Assembly: GCF_009707955.1 (NCBI RefSeq)
Contig: NZ_WMDQ01000008.1
Coordinates: forward strand, 186,001-250,000
Length of the DNA stretch: 64,000 bases
Source of the DNA: Flavobacterium sp. LC2016-13
GTDB taxonomy: Bacteria > Bacteroidota > Bacteroidia > Flavobacteriales > Flavobacteriaceae
Direction of reading: 5' to 3'
Part shown: piece by piece, positions 1 to 7,664 of the stretch
Numbering within the stretch: the stretch's first letter is position 1
Layout: each line of letters begins with the position of its first letter
The notes under the pieces: model-generated
What the model was told of the DNA's origin: nothing
The model's input: the letters and a program-made list of their open reading frames with translations, nothing else
Database searches by the model: none
Program-made: the position numbers and the translations under genes

Positions 1-608
1 ACGGAATCAAATCTTTACTCGAAAACGAAGCAAACATTGAGGTTGTAGGCGAAGCAATTGATGGCGCCGATGCACTTGATGTTGTAGCCGAAAGCAAACC
101 AGATTTACTTATAGCCGATATTCGTATGCCAAATCTAACGGGTATCGAACTAGTAGAAAAACTTAGAAGTGAAAATAACAACGTAAAAATCATCATGCTT
201 TCGATGCACGAATCGGAAGAATATGTATTGAAATCCATAAAAGCCGGAGCCGATGGCTATTTACTAAAAGGTTCCAGTAAAGAAGAATTCTTAAAAGCTT
301 TGCATACCGTTGCTGCAGGCGGAAAATATTTTAGTGGAGACATTTCTTCTATCTTAATCAGTCAATTAACAAATCCTTCAACATCATCAGAACCGAAACA
401 AAGTTTAGGAGAAGAAATGATGATTACCAAAAGAGAAAAAGAAATTCTGACATTGTTATTATCCGGAAAAGGAAACAAAGAAATTGCTGAAGCTCTTGAA
501 ATCAGTAAACGAACTGCCGAAGTACATCGTTTTAATTTGATGAAAAAACTGAAAGTGAAGAATTTAATGGAACTTTCTAATAAAGCGGCCGAATATTCGC
601 TTTTATAA
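1..608 (+). CDS. NarL/LuxR-family response regulator, 5' end outside window
   Basis: This is a two-component response regulator whose frame is open from base 3, so the N-terminus lies left of the window. The visible 201 residues contain the last two thirds of a receiver domain. The phosphoacceptor Asp is at bases 117-119 (LLIADIRMPN), the switch Ser is in IIMLS and the conserved Lys is in GYLLKG. A LuxR-type HTH follows (LTKREKEIL ... NKEIAEAL ... TAEVHRFNL). This is the NarL/FixJ architecture. The gene ends 165 bp before a nitrate carrier, in a region with NarL-like operators, so a role as the nitrate/nitrite-responsive activator is inferred from context. A partner kinase would be expected to the left but is not visible. 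Confidence 0.93.
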   Translation, partial: GIKSLLENEANIEVVGEAIDGADALDVVAESKPDLLIADIRMPNLTGIELVEKLRSENNNVKIIMLSMHESEEYVLKSIKAGADGYLLKGSSKEEFLKALHTVAAGGKYFSGDISSILISQLTNPSTSSEPKQSLGEEMMITKREKEILTLLLSGKGNKEIAEALEISKRTAEVHRFNLMKKLKVKNLMELSNKAAEYSLL

Positions 609-721
609 TTCTGTTTAAAGCTTAAAAATAGCATTGCAAAAATAGTATTTCGATAAAATAATGAATCAATTTTATCATGTTGGCAAATCTGCTTTGTCAA
701 TCTAAAATATTTAATTAAAAA

Positions 722-753
722 TACGTATTTATACTTACATATACTTAAATTTG
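722..753 (+). promoter_or_regulatory. NarL-like 7-2-7 operator plus -7 box of narK1
   Basis: Bases 722-737 read TACGTATTTATACTTA, two inverted heptamers separated by 2 bp. A TAnnTTTG -7 box (TAAATTTG) follows at 746-753. The operator centre is 16.5 bp upstream of the -7 box and covers where a -33 element would be, which suggests an activator-dependent promoter. The same arrangement recurs at 7562-7593. Extra half-sites follow at 736-747. Confidence 0.65.
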
Positions 754-773
754 ACAAAACAAATCTAAGTACT

Positions 774-2252
774 ATGAAAAATACAAACTCTTTATCGCAA
801 TCACACAAGATTTTATTTTTGAATACTTTAGCATTCACCGTCTGTTTTGCTTGTTGGACATTAAACGGTGTATTGGTTACTTTTCTGGTAGATAACGGCA
901 TTTTTCATTGGAGCGTTGTACAAGTTGGCTGGCTTCTTGGAATCCCTATTTTAACCGGTTCAATCATGCGCTTACCTATCGGAATACTTACAGATAAATT
1001 TGGTGGCAAATACGTATTTTCACTTTTACTTCTCCTCTGCTCCATTCCTTTATTTTTATTACCTCTTGCAGATAGCTTTTTCATGTTTGCTTTGTTAAGT
1101 TTTCTATTTGGAATGGTGGGAACTAGTTTTGCAGTAGGAATTGGATATACCTCAATTTGGTATCCAAAAGAATGGCAAGGAAGAGCTTTGGGAATTTTCG
1201 GAATAGGAAATGCCGGAGCAGCCATCACAACTTTTTTAGCACCTTCATTACTCAATCATTTTTCTGTAGAAGATCCTCAAAACGGCTGGAAAATACTTCC
1301 CGTAATTTATGCCACAGCTTTAGTTATAATTGGAATCGCATTTTTAGTTTTCGCTAAAAATAAAAAACTGGAAAACGATACCAGAACCGTTTCTGAAATG
1401 CTTCAATCTCTAAAAAGTTCACGCGTTTGGCGTTTTGGAGCTTATTATTTTTTAGTTTTTGGATGTTTTGTGGCTTATTCGCAATGGCTTTTACCCAATT
1501 TCATGAACGTTTATCAAACCAGTTTGGTTATGGGTGGTTTATTTGCAACACTTTTCAGTTTACCTTCTGGCGTTATCAGAGCTTTTGGAGGTTATTTATC
1601 GGATAAATTCGGCGCACGAAAAGTAATGTATTGGGTTTTGAGTTCGTCTGTCATTTTAAGCGCACTTTTAATGATTCCAAAAATGGAAATAACAACAACA
1701 GGACCGGGAGTTTTAGCAACTAAAAAAGGAGTTATTACTTCGGTTTCAAATGAAAATATAAAAATCGGAAATACAGATTTTCCAATCGCTCAGAAAAAAA
1801 ATACTGAAACTGAAAATAGCATTTTCCCAACAAGAACTTCATGGCAGCAAGTAGTTGTTAATCAAAATCAAACGGTTAAGAAAAAAGAACTTCTTGCCAG
1901 AGGAATTACCGTCATAAAATTTGATGCGAATATGTGGGTATTTTTGATCTTGGTCATTTTAATTGGAATTTCTTGGGGAATTGGTAAAGCCGCCGTTTAC
2001 AAACATATTCCGGAATACTTTCCCAAAGACGTTGGCGTTGTTGGCGGAATGGTTGGAATGATTGGCGGTTTAGGCGGTTTTTTTGGTCCGATAATTTTTA
2101 GTTATTTGTTGACTTCAACCGGAATTTGGTCAAGTTCATGGATTTTTATTCTGGTATTTTCAGCCATTTGCCTCATTTGGATGCATTATACCATCACCAA
2201 AATCATGAACGAAAAACAACCTGTTTTATCAAAAGTAATTGACAGACAATAA
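774..2252 (+). CDS. narK: NarK-type nitrate/nitrite transporter (MFS), copy 1
   Basis: This is a 492-residue major facilitator protein of the nitrate/nitrite porter group, expected in the inner membrane for nitrate uptake or nitrate/nitrite exchange. Family signs are the paired glycine-rich signatures GMVGTSFAVGIGYTSIWYP and GGMVGMIGGLGGFFGP, plus about 12 hydrophobic segments. It is closely similar to the protein at 28034-29509. Residues about 310-385 form a soluble insertion between membrane segments that resembles a biotinyl/lipoyl-like barrel (GVITSVSNENIKIG ... VNQNQTVKKKELLARG), which is unusual for NarK. It follows the response regulator and precedes a porin. A NarL-like operator lies 37 bp upstream. 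Substrate and direction are inferred from family and neighbours. Confidence 0.9.
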   Translation: MKNTNSLSQSHKILFLNTLAFTVCFACWTLNGVLVTFLVDNGIFHWSVVQVGWLLGIPILTGSIMRLPIGILTDKFGGKYVFSLLLLLCSIPLFLLPLADSFFMFALLSFLFGMVGTSFAVGIGYTSIWYPKEWQGRALGIFGIGNAGAAITTFLAPSLLNHFSVEDPQNGWKILPVIYATALVIIGIAFLVFAKNKKLENDTRTVSEMLQSLKSSRVWRFGAYYFLVFGCFVAYSQWLLPNFMNVYQTSLVMGGLFATLFSLPSGVIRAFGGYLSDKFGARKVMYWVLSSSVILSALLMIPKMEITTTGPGVLATKKGVITSVSNENIKIGNTDFPIAQKKNTETENSIFPTRTSWQQVVVNQNQTVKKKELLARGITVIKFDANMWVFLILVILIGISWGIGKAAVYKHIPEYFPKDVGVVGGMVGMIGGLGGFFGPIIFSYLLTSTGIWSSSWIFILVFSAICLIWMHYTITKIMNEKQPVLSKVIDRQ

Positions 2253-2351
2253 CTTAATGGAAATTTCAAAAAAATCATTATTTGTATGATTTTTATCACA
2301 AAATAAAACATAATAATCTTTTACATTTGCCTCGTAATTAAAAAGTCAGTT

Positions 2352-3620
2352 ATGAAAAAACTAAGAATAACCATCCTACTAATATTAGGTGCAATTAGTG
2401 CTAATATTCAGGCGCAGGAGTTAGATGTGAACTTACAAATCAGACCTCGTTTCGAATATCGAAATGGTTATAAAACACTTTTGCCGGAAGGTCAGGAAGG
2501 AACTTCACAAATTTCACAACGTTCAAGATTAAACTTCAATTATAAACAAGATCAATTTACGGTAAAATTGACTTTGCAAAATACCAGAACCTGGGGAGAT
2601 GTTGCAACTACTGCAACCGCTGATAAAAATGGTGTTGCTGTTTTTGAAGCGTGGGCACAATATGATTTAACAGAAAAATGGAGTGCGAGAATGGGACGTC
2701 AGGTACTTTCATACGATAACCAACGTATTTTAGGTGAACAGGATTGGGCACAACAAGCGCAAAGTCATGATGCATTGACGGTTTCATTTCATACTGAAAA
2801 ACAGAAATTAGATTTTGGAATTGCTTATAATTCAAATGCCGAAAATGTACTTCAGACACCTTATACAGTTCCCAACTACAAAGCTTTGCAATATGCATGG
2901 TATCATAACCAATTTAATGAAGCTTTTGGTTTGAGTTTTTTATTAATGAATACAGGCTACGAGTATGCTCCTAATCCTAATCCTGACAACAAACTATTAG
3001 TAGATTACACACAAACTTTTGGGCCTTATCTAACTTATAAAAAAGGTAAAATAGACAGTAATTTTTGGGTATACGGCCAAACCGGAAAAAGTACAGATCT
3101 ACAAGTAAGTGCGTGGAATGCTGCGGCTAACTTTGGATACCAAATAACAGAATCATTTAAAGCTGGTTTAGGATATGAATTTCTTTCAGGAAAAAATACA
3201 AACGACGGAAGTATTGTAATTAAATCATTCAATCCGATTTTTGGAACCAACCACGGTTTTAACGGTTACATGGATTATTTTTATGTTGGAAATCATTTAA
3301 AGAATGTTGGTTTACAGGATGCCTTTGTAAAATTAAACTACAATGTAAACAAATGGCAATTCGCCTTGATTCCTCATGTATTTTTATCTGCTGCAGATGT
3401 AGTTACACCTGTTGAGAAACTTGATTCTTATTTAGGAACCGAAGTTGACTTTACTGCTGCCTTTAATTTCAAAAAAGAAATTACTTTAACAGGAGGTTAT
3501 TCACAAATGTTTGGGTCTAAAACTTTAGAATTCTTAAAAGCCGGAGACGCTGGTCACACTAACAATTGGGCGTGGTTAATGATTTCTGTAAATCCTCGAA
3601 TTTTTAGCTGGAAAAAATAA
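2352..3620 (+). CDS. Alginate-export-family outer membrane porin
   Basis: This 422-residue secreted protein has a clear signal peptide (about residues 1-21, ending IQAQ) and an amphipathic beta-strand pattern throughout. The N-terminal part (LQIRPRFEYRNGY ... QRSRLNFNYK ... WAQYDLTEKWSARMGRQ) matches the Alginate_exp type of beta-barrel. It ends in a hydrophobic/aromatic C-terminal strand (NPRIFSWKK). It lies 99 bp downstream of narK1 and is followed by a strong terminator. A candidate -7 box TACATTTG at 2322-2329 may give it its own promoter. Because of its position, a role as outer-membrane channel for nitrate or nitrite is more likely than alginate export. This is inference. Confidence 0.82.
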   Translation: MKKLRITILLILGAISANIQAQELDVNLQIRPRFEYRNGYKTLLPEGQEGTSQISQRSRLNFNYKQDQFTVKLTLQNTRTWGDVATTATADKNGVAVFEAWAQYDLTEKWSARMGRQVLSYDNQRILGEQDWAQQAQSHDALTVSFHTEKQKLDFGIAYNSNAENVLQTPYTVPNYKALQYAWYHNQFNEAFGLSFLLMNTGYEYAPNPNPDNKLLVDYTQTFGPYLTYKKGKIDSNFWVYGQTGKSTDLQVSAWNAAANFGYQITESFKAGLGYEFLSGKNTNDGSIVIKSFNPIFGTNHGFNGYMDYFYVGNHLKNVGLQDAFVKLNYNVNKWQFALIPHVFLSAADVVTPVEKLDSYLGTEVDFTAAFNFKKEITLTGGYSQMFGSKTLEFLKAGDAGHTNNWAWLMISVNPRIFSWKK

Positions 3621-3648
3621 TTTTTCTTCAAAATTAACTTATATATTT

Positions 3649-3686
3649 TACCCTTTTCATATTTCGTGAAAAGGGTATTTTTTTTG
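3649..3686 (+). terminator. Rho-independent terminator after the porin
   Basis: TACCCTTTTCA (3649-3659) pairs with TGAAAAGGGTA (3667-3677), followed by a run of T. It closes the narK1-porin unit. Confidence 0.85.
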
Positions 3687-3758
3687 TCTTACCAAAAAGT
3701 TATTATATACTTTAATTAGTTATATTTGAATCGATTATGAACCCCAAATTCTATCCTA

Positions 3759-4124
3759 ATGAAACAATTTTTAAAATTATCAATGCTTACTTTTATTGTA
3801 ACTCAAACTGGTATTGCTCAAAAATATAATGATGCTTTAATTTCAAAAGATTCAGAAATAAATTTTGCAAAAACACAAAAAAGAGGAATCAAAAAAAACA
3901 ACATTATTTACTATGTTGAAAATGACTTACAAACAATATCTGCCTATAAAAGCAACAAATTGAAATGGCAAACAAATGTGATTTCTATTTGTGGAAAACC
4001 AAAACTTGGAGAACCTCAAATAAGATATGTAGGATATAATGCAGACAAATTACTTATTGTTATGGGAAAACATAATTTTGCAGAAATTGACATCAATAGT
4101 GGGTTAACAAAACTTGTTGGTTAA
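3759..4124 (+). CDS. Small secreted protein with one PQQ-like blade
   Basis: A 121-residue protein not assigned to a characterised family. Residues 1-20 form a signal peptide ending in GIAQ. The segment NIIYYVENDLQTISAYKSNKLKWQTN looks, in two halves, like a single beta-propeller blade of the PQQ/quinoprotein type (a strand, then 'alanine-tyrosine ... leucine-lysine-tryptophan-glutamine'). One blade cannot close a propeller, so this may be a fragment or a small binding protein. It is more AT-rich than its neighbours. Its 3' end coincides with a 21-bp sequence also found near the 3' end of the upstream porin, so its present stop may have come from a recombination event. Candidate -7 box TATATTTG at 3721-3728. 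Confidence 0.5.
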   Translation: MKQFLKLSMLTFIVTQTGIAQKYNDALISKDSEINFAKTQKRGIKKNNIIYYVENDLQTISAYKSNKLKWQTNVISICGKPKLGEPQIRYVGYNADKLLIVMGKHNFAEIDINSGLTKLVG

Positions 4125-4138
4125 TGATTTCTGTAAAT
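4118..4138 (+). repeat. 21-bp duplicate of the porin 3' end
   Basis: These 21 bases are identical to 3573-3593, inside the last codons of the porin. Both copies are followed within about 60 bp by a terminator with a CCCTTTT/AAAAGGG stem, which suggests a segmental duplication or insertion. Confidence 0.6.
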
Positions 4139-4193
4139 TCAAGCACTTTTACTTTTACGAGATAGAGATTTTAAAATATACGCTTTATAATTT

Positions 4194-4230
4194 GCCCTTT
4201 TTCAGTTTTGGAAAAGGGCTTTTTTTTTTG
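4194..4230 (+). terminator. Rho-independent terminator
   Basis: GCCCTTTT (4194-4201) pairs with AAAAGGGC (4212-4219), followed by ten T. It terminates the small gene at 3759-4124 and resembles the porin terminator at 3649. Confidence 0.85.
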
Positions 4231-4318
4231 GGATTTAAAAGTAATCTTATTATATTTTTTTTATAAGTATATTTGATTTGGCATAAGATATTTCAAACCT
4301 CAATGAAAAAATCATGAT

Positions 4319-5083
4319 ATGAAACACATTAAAAAAAAGTATTTTTTAGAGGAAAAACTTAAAACTATAAATAAAGAAACTCTTGGTTTAAAAAAAAACT
4401 TTGATAGTAAAGATTTGAAAAACTTAAGCAAAACTCATGATATTGTTATTGAGACATCAGATAATGAATTAATATTTGCTTTTATTTACAACGACAATGG
4501 AAATCATGTTACAATTCCATTACCTGACTTTACTTTAGTGTATTATGATTTTTCATATAAACTAAATATTGATAGAAAAGAAAGTAAAAAAATAATGCTA
4601 AAAAATTTGAAAAATGTAAATCATTTTACAGAATTAAATGGCGAAGTTCTTTATAGATTTTATGGATATTCGAGCTCGTGTATCATCAATCTATTTACTT
4701 CTATTGAATGTTTTATTAATCATTTATTACCTGAAAATAAAAATTACATAGAAGTAAATAACAATCGAACAGAAATTTATAATAAAACTCAAATTCAACA
4801 ATATATCCAATTTTGGGATAAACTAAAAAAAGTCCTACCTCAATTTTATAATAAAAATTTCTTTCAAAAATCAACTCCAACCAATGAACATATTTTTAAA
4901 CTTAAAGAATTAAGAGACAATATCATACATACAAAATCAGAAGATAGTGGAGCGTTACAAATTGAATTATTTAAGCAAATTCTAAATTTTAAATATGATG
5001 AAACCTTCATTGCTGTTGCAAAATTTATGAATTTTTATCAGCCTAAATATATAGAGGACTGTCCTTGCGAAAAAGAATTTTAA
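4319..5083 (+). CDS. Unrecognised protein with a HEPN-like RX4H motif
   Basis: A 254-residue predicted cytoplasmic protein that I do not recognise. It is Lys/Asn-rich and more AT-rich than the housekeeping genes, which hints at horizontal acquisition. The C-terminal half is helical and contains LKELRDNIIHTKS, an R-x4-H arrangement like the catalytic or structural motif of HEPN domains. It is preceded by a helix starting SSCIINLFTSIECFINHLL, similar to the first HEPN helix pair. No nucleotidyltransferase (MNT) or other obvious partner sits beside it. It is flanked by a terminator upstream and an unrelated nuclease-fold gene downstream. A TATATTTG -7 box lies at 4268-4275. The HEPN assignment is a motif-level guess. 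Confidence 0.5.
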   Translation: MKHIKKKYFLEEKLKTINKETLGLKKNFDSKDLKNLSKTHDIVIETSDNELIFAFIYNDNGNHVTIPLPDFTLVYYDFSYKLNIDRKESKKIMLKNLKNVNHFTELNGEVLYRFYGYSSSCIINLFTSIECFINHLLPENKNYIEVNNNRTEIYNKTQIQQYIQFWDKLKKVLPQFYNKNFFQKSTPTNEHIFKLKELRDNIIHTKSEDSGALQIELFKQILNFKYDETFIAVAKFMNFYQPKYIEDCPCEKEF

Positions 5084-5127
5084 TTTAATTTATAATTAAA
5101 ATTATTAAGAAAAATAAATCATAAACA

Positions 5128-5841
5128 ATGAAACTCATAGCTTGGAATTGCAACATGGCATTCAGAAAAAAGGCAGAATTTATTCTGGCTTACAATCCTG
5201 ATATTGCTGTAATTTCAGAATGCGAAAATCCTGAAAAATTAAAATTTGCTGACGGAATAAAAGTACCAAACGATATTCTTTGGTACGGAACAAATCCGCA
5301 TAAAGGACTTGGTGTTTTCTCGTATAGTGATTATCGATTTCAATTGCTTGATTGTCATAATCCTGATTTTAAAAACATTTTACCAATTGCCGTAACGGGC
5401 GGAAAAGTAGATTTTACTCTATTTGCAGTTTGGGCAAATAATCCGGCAGATAAAGATGGCGCTTACGTTACTCAGGTTTGGAAAGCGATTCATTATTATG
5501 AAGATTTAATCAAAGAAAACAAAACGATTTTAATTGGCGATTTTAACAGCAATACCATTTGGGACAAACCGCGAAGAGAAGGAAATCACACCACAGTTGT
5601 CAATACATTAGCATCTAAAAAAATATATAGCACATATCATAAATTCTACAATCAGGTTCAGGGCAAAGAAGAACATCCTACTTTATACATGTATCGCCAC
5701 GAAAACAAACCTTATCATCTTGATTATTGTTTTGCATCAAATGATTTTATAGAAACTTTAGAAAGCGTCGAAATTGGAACTTATCAAGATTGGACGCTGC
5801 ACAGCGACCACAAACCTTTAATAATTAAATTCAATATATAA
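5128..5841 (+). CDS. Endonuclease/exonuclease/phosphatase-family protein
   Basis: This 237-residue protein has the hallmarks of the EEP (exonuclease III/DNase I-like) fold in order: MKLIAWNCNMAF with the metal-linked Asn, ISECEN with the catalytic Glu, LIGDFNSN with the Asp/Asn pair, HLDYCFAS, and the C-terminal SDHKPL catalytic Asp-His. There is no signal peptide, so it probably acts in the cytoplasm on nucleic acid or a phosphodiester. The specific substrate cannot be told from sequence. It starts 44 bp after the HEPN-like gene and ends 2 bp before the methyltransferase gene, so the last two are probably co-transcribed. Confidence 0.85.
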   Translation: MKLIAWNCNMAFRKKAEFILAYNPDIAVISECENPEKLKFADGIKVPNDILWYGTNPHKGLGVFSYSDYRFQLLDCHNPDFKNILPIAVTGGKVDFTLFAVWANNPADKDGAYVTQVWKAIHYYEDLIKENKTILIGDFNSNTIWDKPRREGNHTTVVNTLASKKIYSTYHKFYNQVQGKEEHPTLYMYRHENKPYHLDYCFASNDFIETLESVEIGTYQDWTLHSDHKPLIIKFNI

Positions 5842-5843
5842 CT

Positions 5844-6464
5844 ATGAACAACTGGACTCAAAGATGGGACGACCGCTACAGCAATGAAGAATTTGCCTAT
5901 GGCGAAGAACCCAACAATTACTTAAAAGATCAAATTGAAAAATTAAATGCCGGATCGATTCTTTTTCCTGCCGAAGGCGAAGGACGAAATGCCATTTATG
6001 CCGCTAAATTAGGCTGGAAAGTTGCTGCTTTTGATATTAGTGCCGAAGGAAAAAACAAAGCCTTAAAACTGGCAGAAGCCAACAATGTTACAATCAATTA
6101 TCAGGTTGGAGAATTAGAATCGCTAAATTATCAAACGGAACAATTTGATGCCATTGCGTTAATTTACGCTCATTTTCCTGCAGAAATTAAATCATCAATT
6201 CATAAAACGCTGGATAAATATTTAAGCAAAAATGGAATCATTATTTTTGAAGCTTTCAGTAAAAAACATTTAGAATATCTGGCTTTAAACGATAAAGTTG
6301 GCGGACCAAAAGACATCGAATCTTTATTTTCAATTGAAGAAATCCAATCTGATTTTTCTAATTATGAAATCATTGAATTGGTTGAAAAAGAAATTGAACT
6401 AAATGAAGGTTTATTTCATAACGGAAAAGGTTCTGTAATTCGATTTGTTGGAAGAAAAAAATAA
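5844..6464 (+). CDS. Class I SAM-dependent methyltransferase
   Basis: A 206-residue protein with an N-terminal WTQRWDDRYSNEEFAYGEEPN segment typical of TehB/thiopurine-methyltransferase-like proteins. The SAM-binding motif I is degenerate but recognisable (SILFPAEGEGRNAIYAAKLG), motif II is VAAFDISAEG, and the post-motif is FDAIALIYAHF. It probably methylates a small molecule or chalcogen compound, but the substrate is unknown. It is coupled to the preceding nuclease-fold gene (gap of 2 bp). Confidence 0.85.
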   Translation: MNNWTQRWDDRYSNEEFAYGEEPNNYLKDQIEKLNAGSILFPAEGEGRNAIYAAKLGWKVAAFDISAEGKNKALKLAEANNVTINYQVGELESLNYQTEQFDAIALIYAHFPAEIKSSIHKTLDKYLSKNGIIIFEAFSKKHLEYLALNDKVGGPKDIESLFSIEEIQSDFSNYEIIELVEKEIELNEGLFHNGKGSVIRFVGRKK

Positions 6465-6481
6465 ACTACACAAAACGTTAC

Positions 6482-6510
6482 GTAGAGGCGCGCCACCTGT
6501 GCGCCTCTAC
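6482..6510. repeat. GC-rich intergenic hairpin
   Basis: GTAGAGGCGC (6482-6491) pairs with GCGCCTCTAC (6501-6510). A related hairpin lies at 7509-7532. Both flank the hydrolase gene and are much more GC-rich than the surroundings, as in dispersed REP-like elements. The rest of 6465-6715 holds no other gene that I can support. Confidence 0.7.
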
Positions 6511-6715
6511 ACAATCACTCCTCAAAAACAAATAACTAACTATATAACAGTTATTTAAAAACTTCACTTTTGTTAAAATCACAATTTTAATTTGTATTTT
6601 AGTACAAAAAAAATAGCTACAAGTTTCAGCCTGAAAAATTTCTAAAAGGTTGTTTCTCATTTTGTATTGCCCTATTCCGGAATAAAATAATAGTAAATTC
6701 TAAATAAATTTTATA

Positions 6716-7486
6716 ATGGCAAAATCAAAAACAATTGTACTTGTACATGGAATGTTCGTGAACGATCGTAGCTGGATCGAATGGAAAAATTATTTTGAAC
6801 AAAAAGGATATACCGTTTATGCTCCGCCAAATCCCGGACATGATGGCGATCCTGCGAAACTTAGGGAAAACATCCATCCTAAACTTGTCGAAACCGGATT
6901 CATAGATGTAGTGATGAATATCGCAAAACTGATCGATACTTTACCCGAAAAACCTCTTGTTATTGGGCATTCGATGGCAGGATTGGCGGTACAAAAATTA
7001 ATAGATTTAGGCAAAGCCGATGCAGCAGTAAGTATTGACGGAGCACCTCCTAAAAACGTATTTCCTCCATTTTCAACCGTAAAAATTGTTTGGCCGGCAG
7101 TAAACTTTTTTGCCAGCCACGGTTATTATTTAGGATCGAGAGATTGGTACAACCGTGCTTTTTTTAATACACTTTCAAAATCAGAACAAGACAAGGCTTA
7201 TGATTTGGTTGCTGTTCCTGAAAGCAGAAAAATAGGAAGAGAGACATTATTAAAATCTTTTTCTAATGCCGATTTCAAAAAACCACATCAACCCATTTTA
7301 TTTATCGGTGGTGGAAATGATACTATATTTCCACCGGAACTAACCAAAAAAATTGCTTCTCAATACAAAGATCCAAACAGCAAAGTAGATGTAAAGATTT
7401 TTGATAGTAAAAGCCATTTTATCTGTGGTGAAAAAGGTTGGGAAGAAGTTGCCGATTATATTTTGAATTGGTACAACAATTTATAA
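6716..7486 (+). CDS. Alpha/beta hydrolase
   Basis: A 256-residue alpha/beta-hydrolase-fold enzyme. It shows the oxyanion-hole segment VLVHGMFVNDRSW near residue 10, the nucleophile elbow GHSMAG (Ser about 84), the acid region GGGNDTIFPPE and the catalytic His in KSHFICGE. No signal peptide, so cytoplasmic. Substrate unknown; esterase, lactonase and haloperoxidase-like enzymes share this layout. It is isolated by REP-like hairpins on both sides and is not evidently linked to nitrate metabolism. Confidence 0.88.
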   Translation: MAKSKTIVLVHGMFVNDRSWIEWKNYFEQKGYTVYAPPNPGHDGDPAKLRENIHPKLVETGFIDVVMNIAKLIDTLPEKPLVIGHSMAGLAVQKLIDLGKADAAVSIDGAPPKNVFPPFSTVKIVWPAVNFFASHGYYLGSRDWYNRAFFNTLSKSEQDKAYDLVAVPESRKIGRETLLKSFSNADFKKPHQPILFIGGGNDTIFPPELTKKIASQYKDPNSKVDVKIFDSKSHFICGEKGWEEVADYILNWYNNL

Positions 7487-7508
7487 AATCTCAAAAAAGA
7501 TATACAAA

Positions 7509-7532
7509 AGAGACGCACAGCAGTGCGTCTCT
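7509..7532. repeat. GC-rich intergenic hairpin
   Basis: AGAGACGCAC (7509-7518) pairs perfectly with GTGCGTCTCT (7523-7532) around a 4-base loop. It has no T run, so it is a REP-like palindrome rather than a classic terminator. Confidence 0.7.
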
Positions 7533-7561
7533 AGAATATTAAAAATAAAATTTCAAAAAAT

Positions 7562-7593
7562 TACGTATTTATACGTAAAAATACTTATTTTTG
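7562..7593 (+). promoter_or_regulatory. NarL-like 7-2-7 operator plus -7 box of the fused nitrate reductase
   Basis: Bases 7562-7577 read TACGTATTTATACGTA, a perfect inverted repeat of TACGTAT with a 2-bp spacer. A -7 box TATTTTTG lies at 7586-7593. The operator-to-box distance (16.5 bp from the centre) equals that upstream of narK1. The heptamer differs from the E. coli NarL consensus TACYYMT at one position. Confidence 0.65.
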
Positions 7594-7664
7594 TTTACAT
7601 CAAAATACGTGAATTATTTAGCGACTAAGTAAATTCATAAAATAGTATTCAAAAACGAGTTCTA

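Noticed and set aside
362..901. 179-residue minus-strand ORF crossing the response regulator and narK1 starts
   Set aside because: It overlaps two well-supported genes and their operator, and has no family features.
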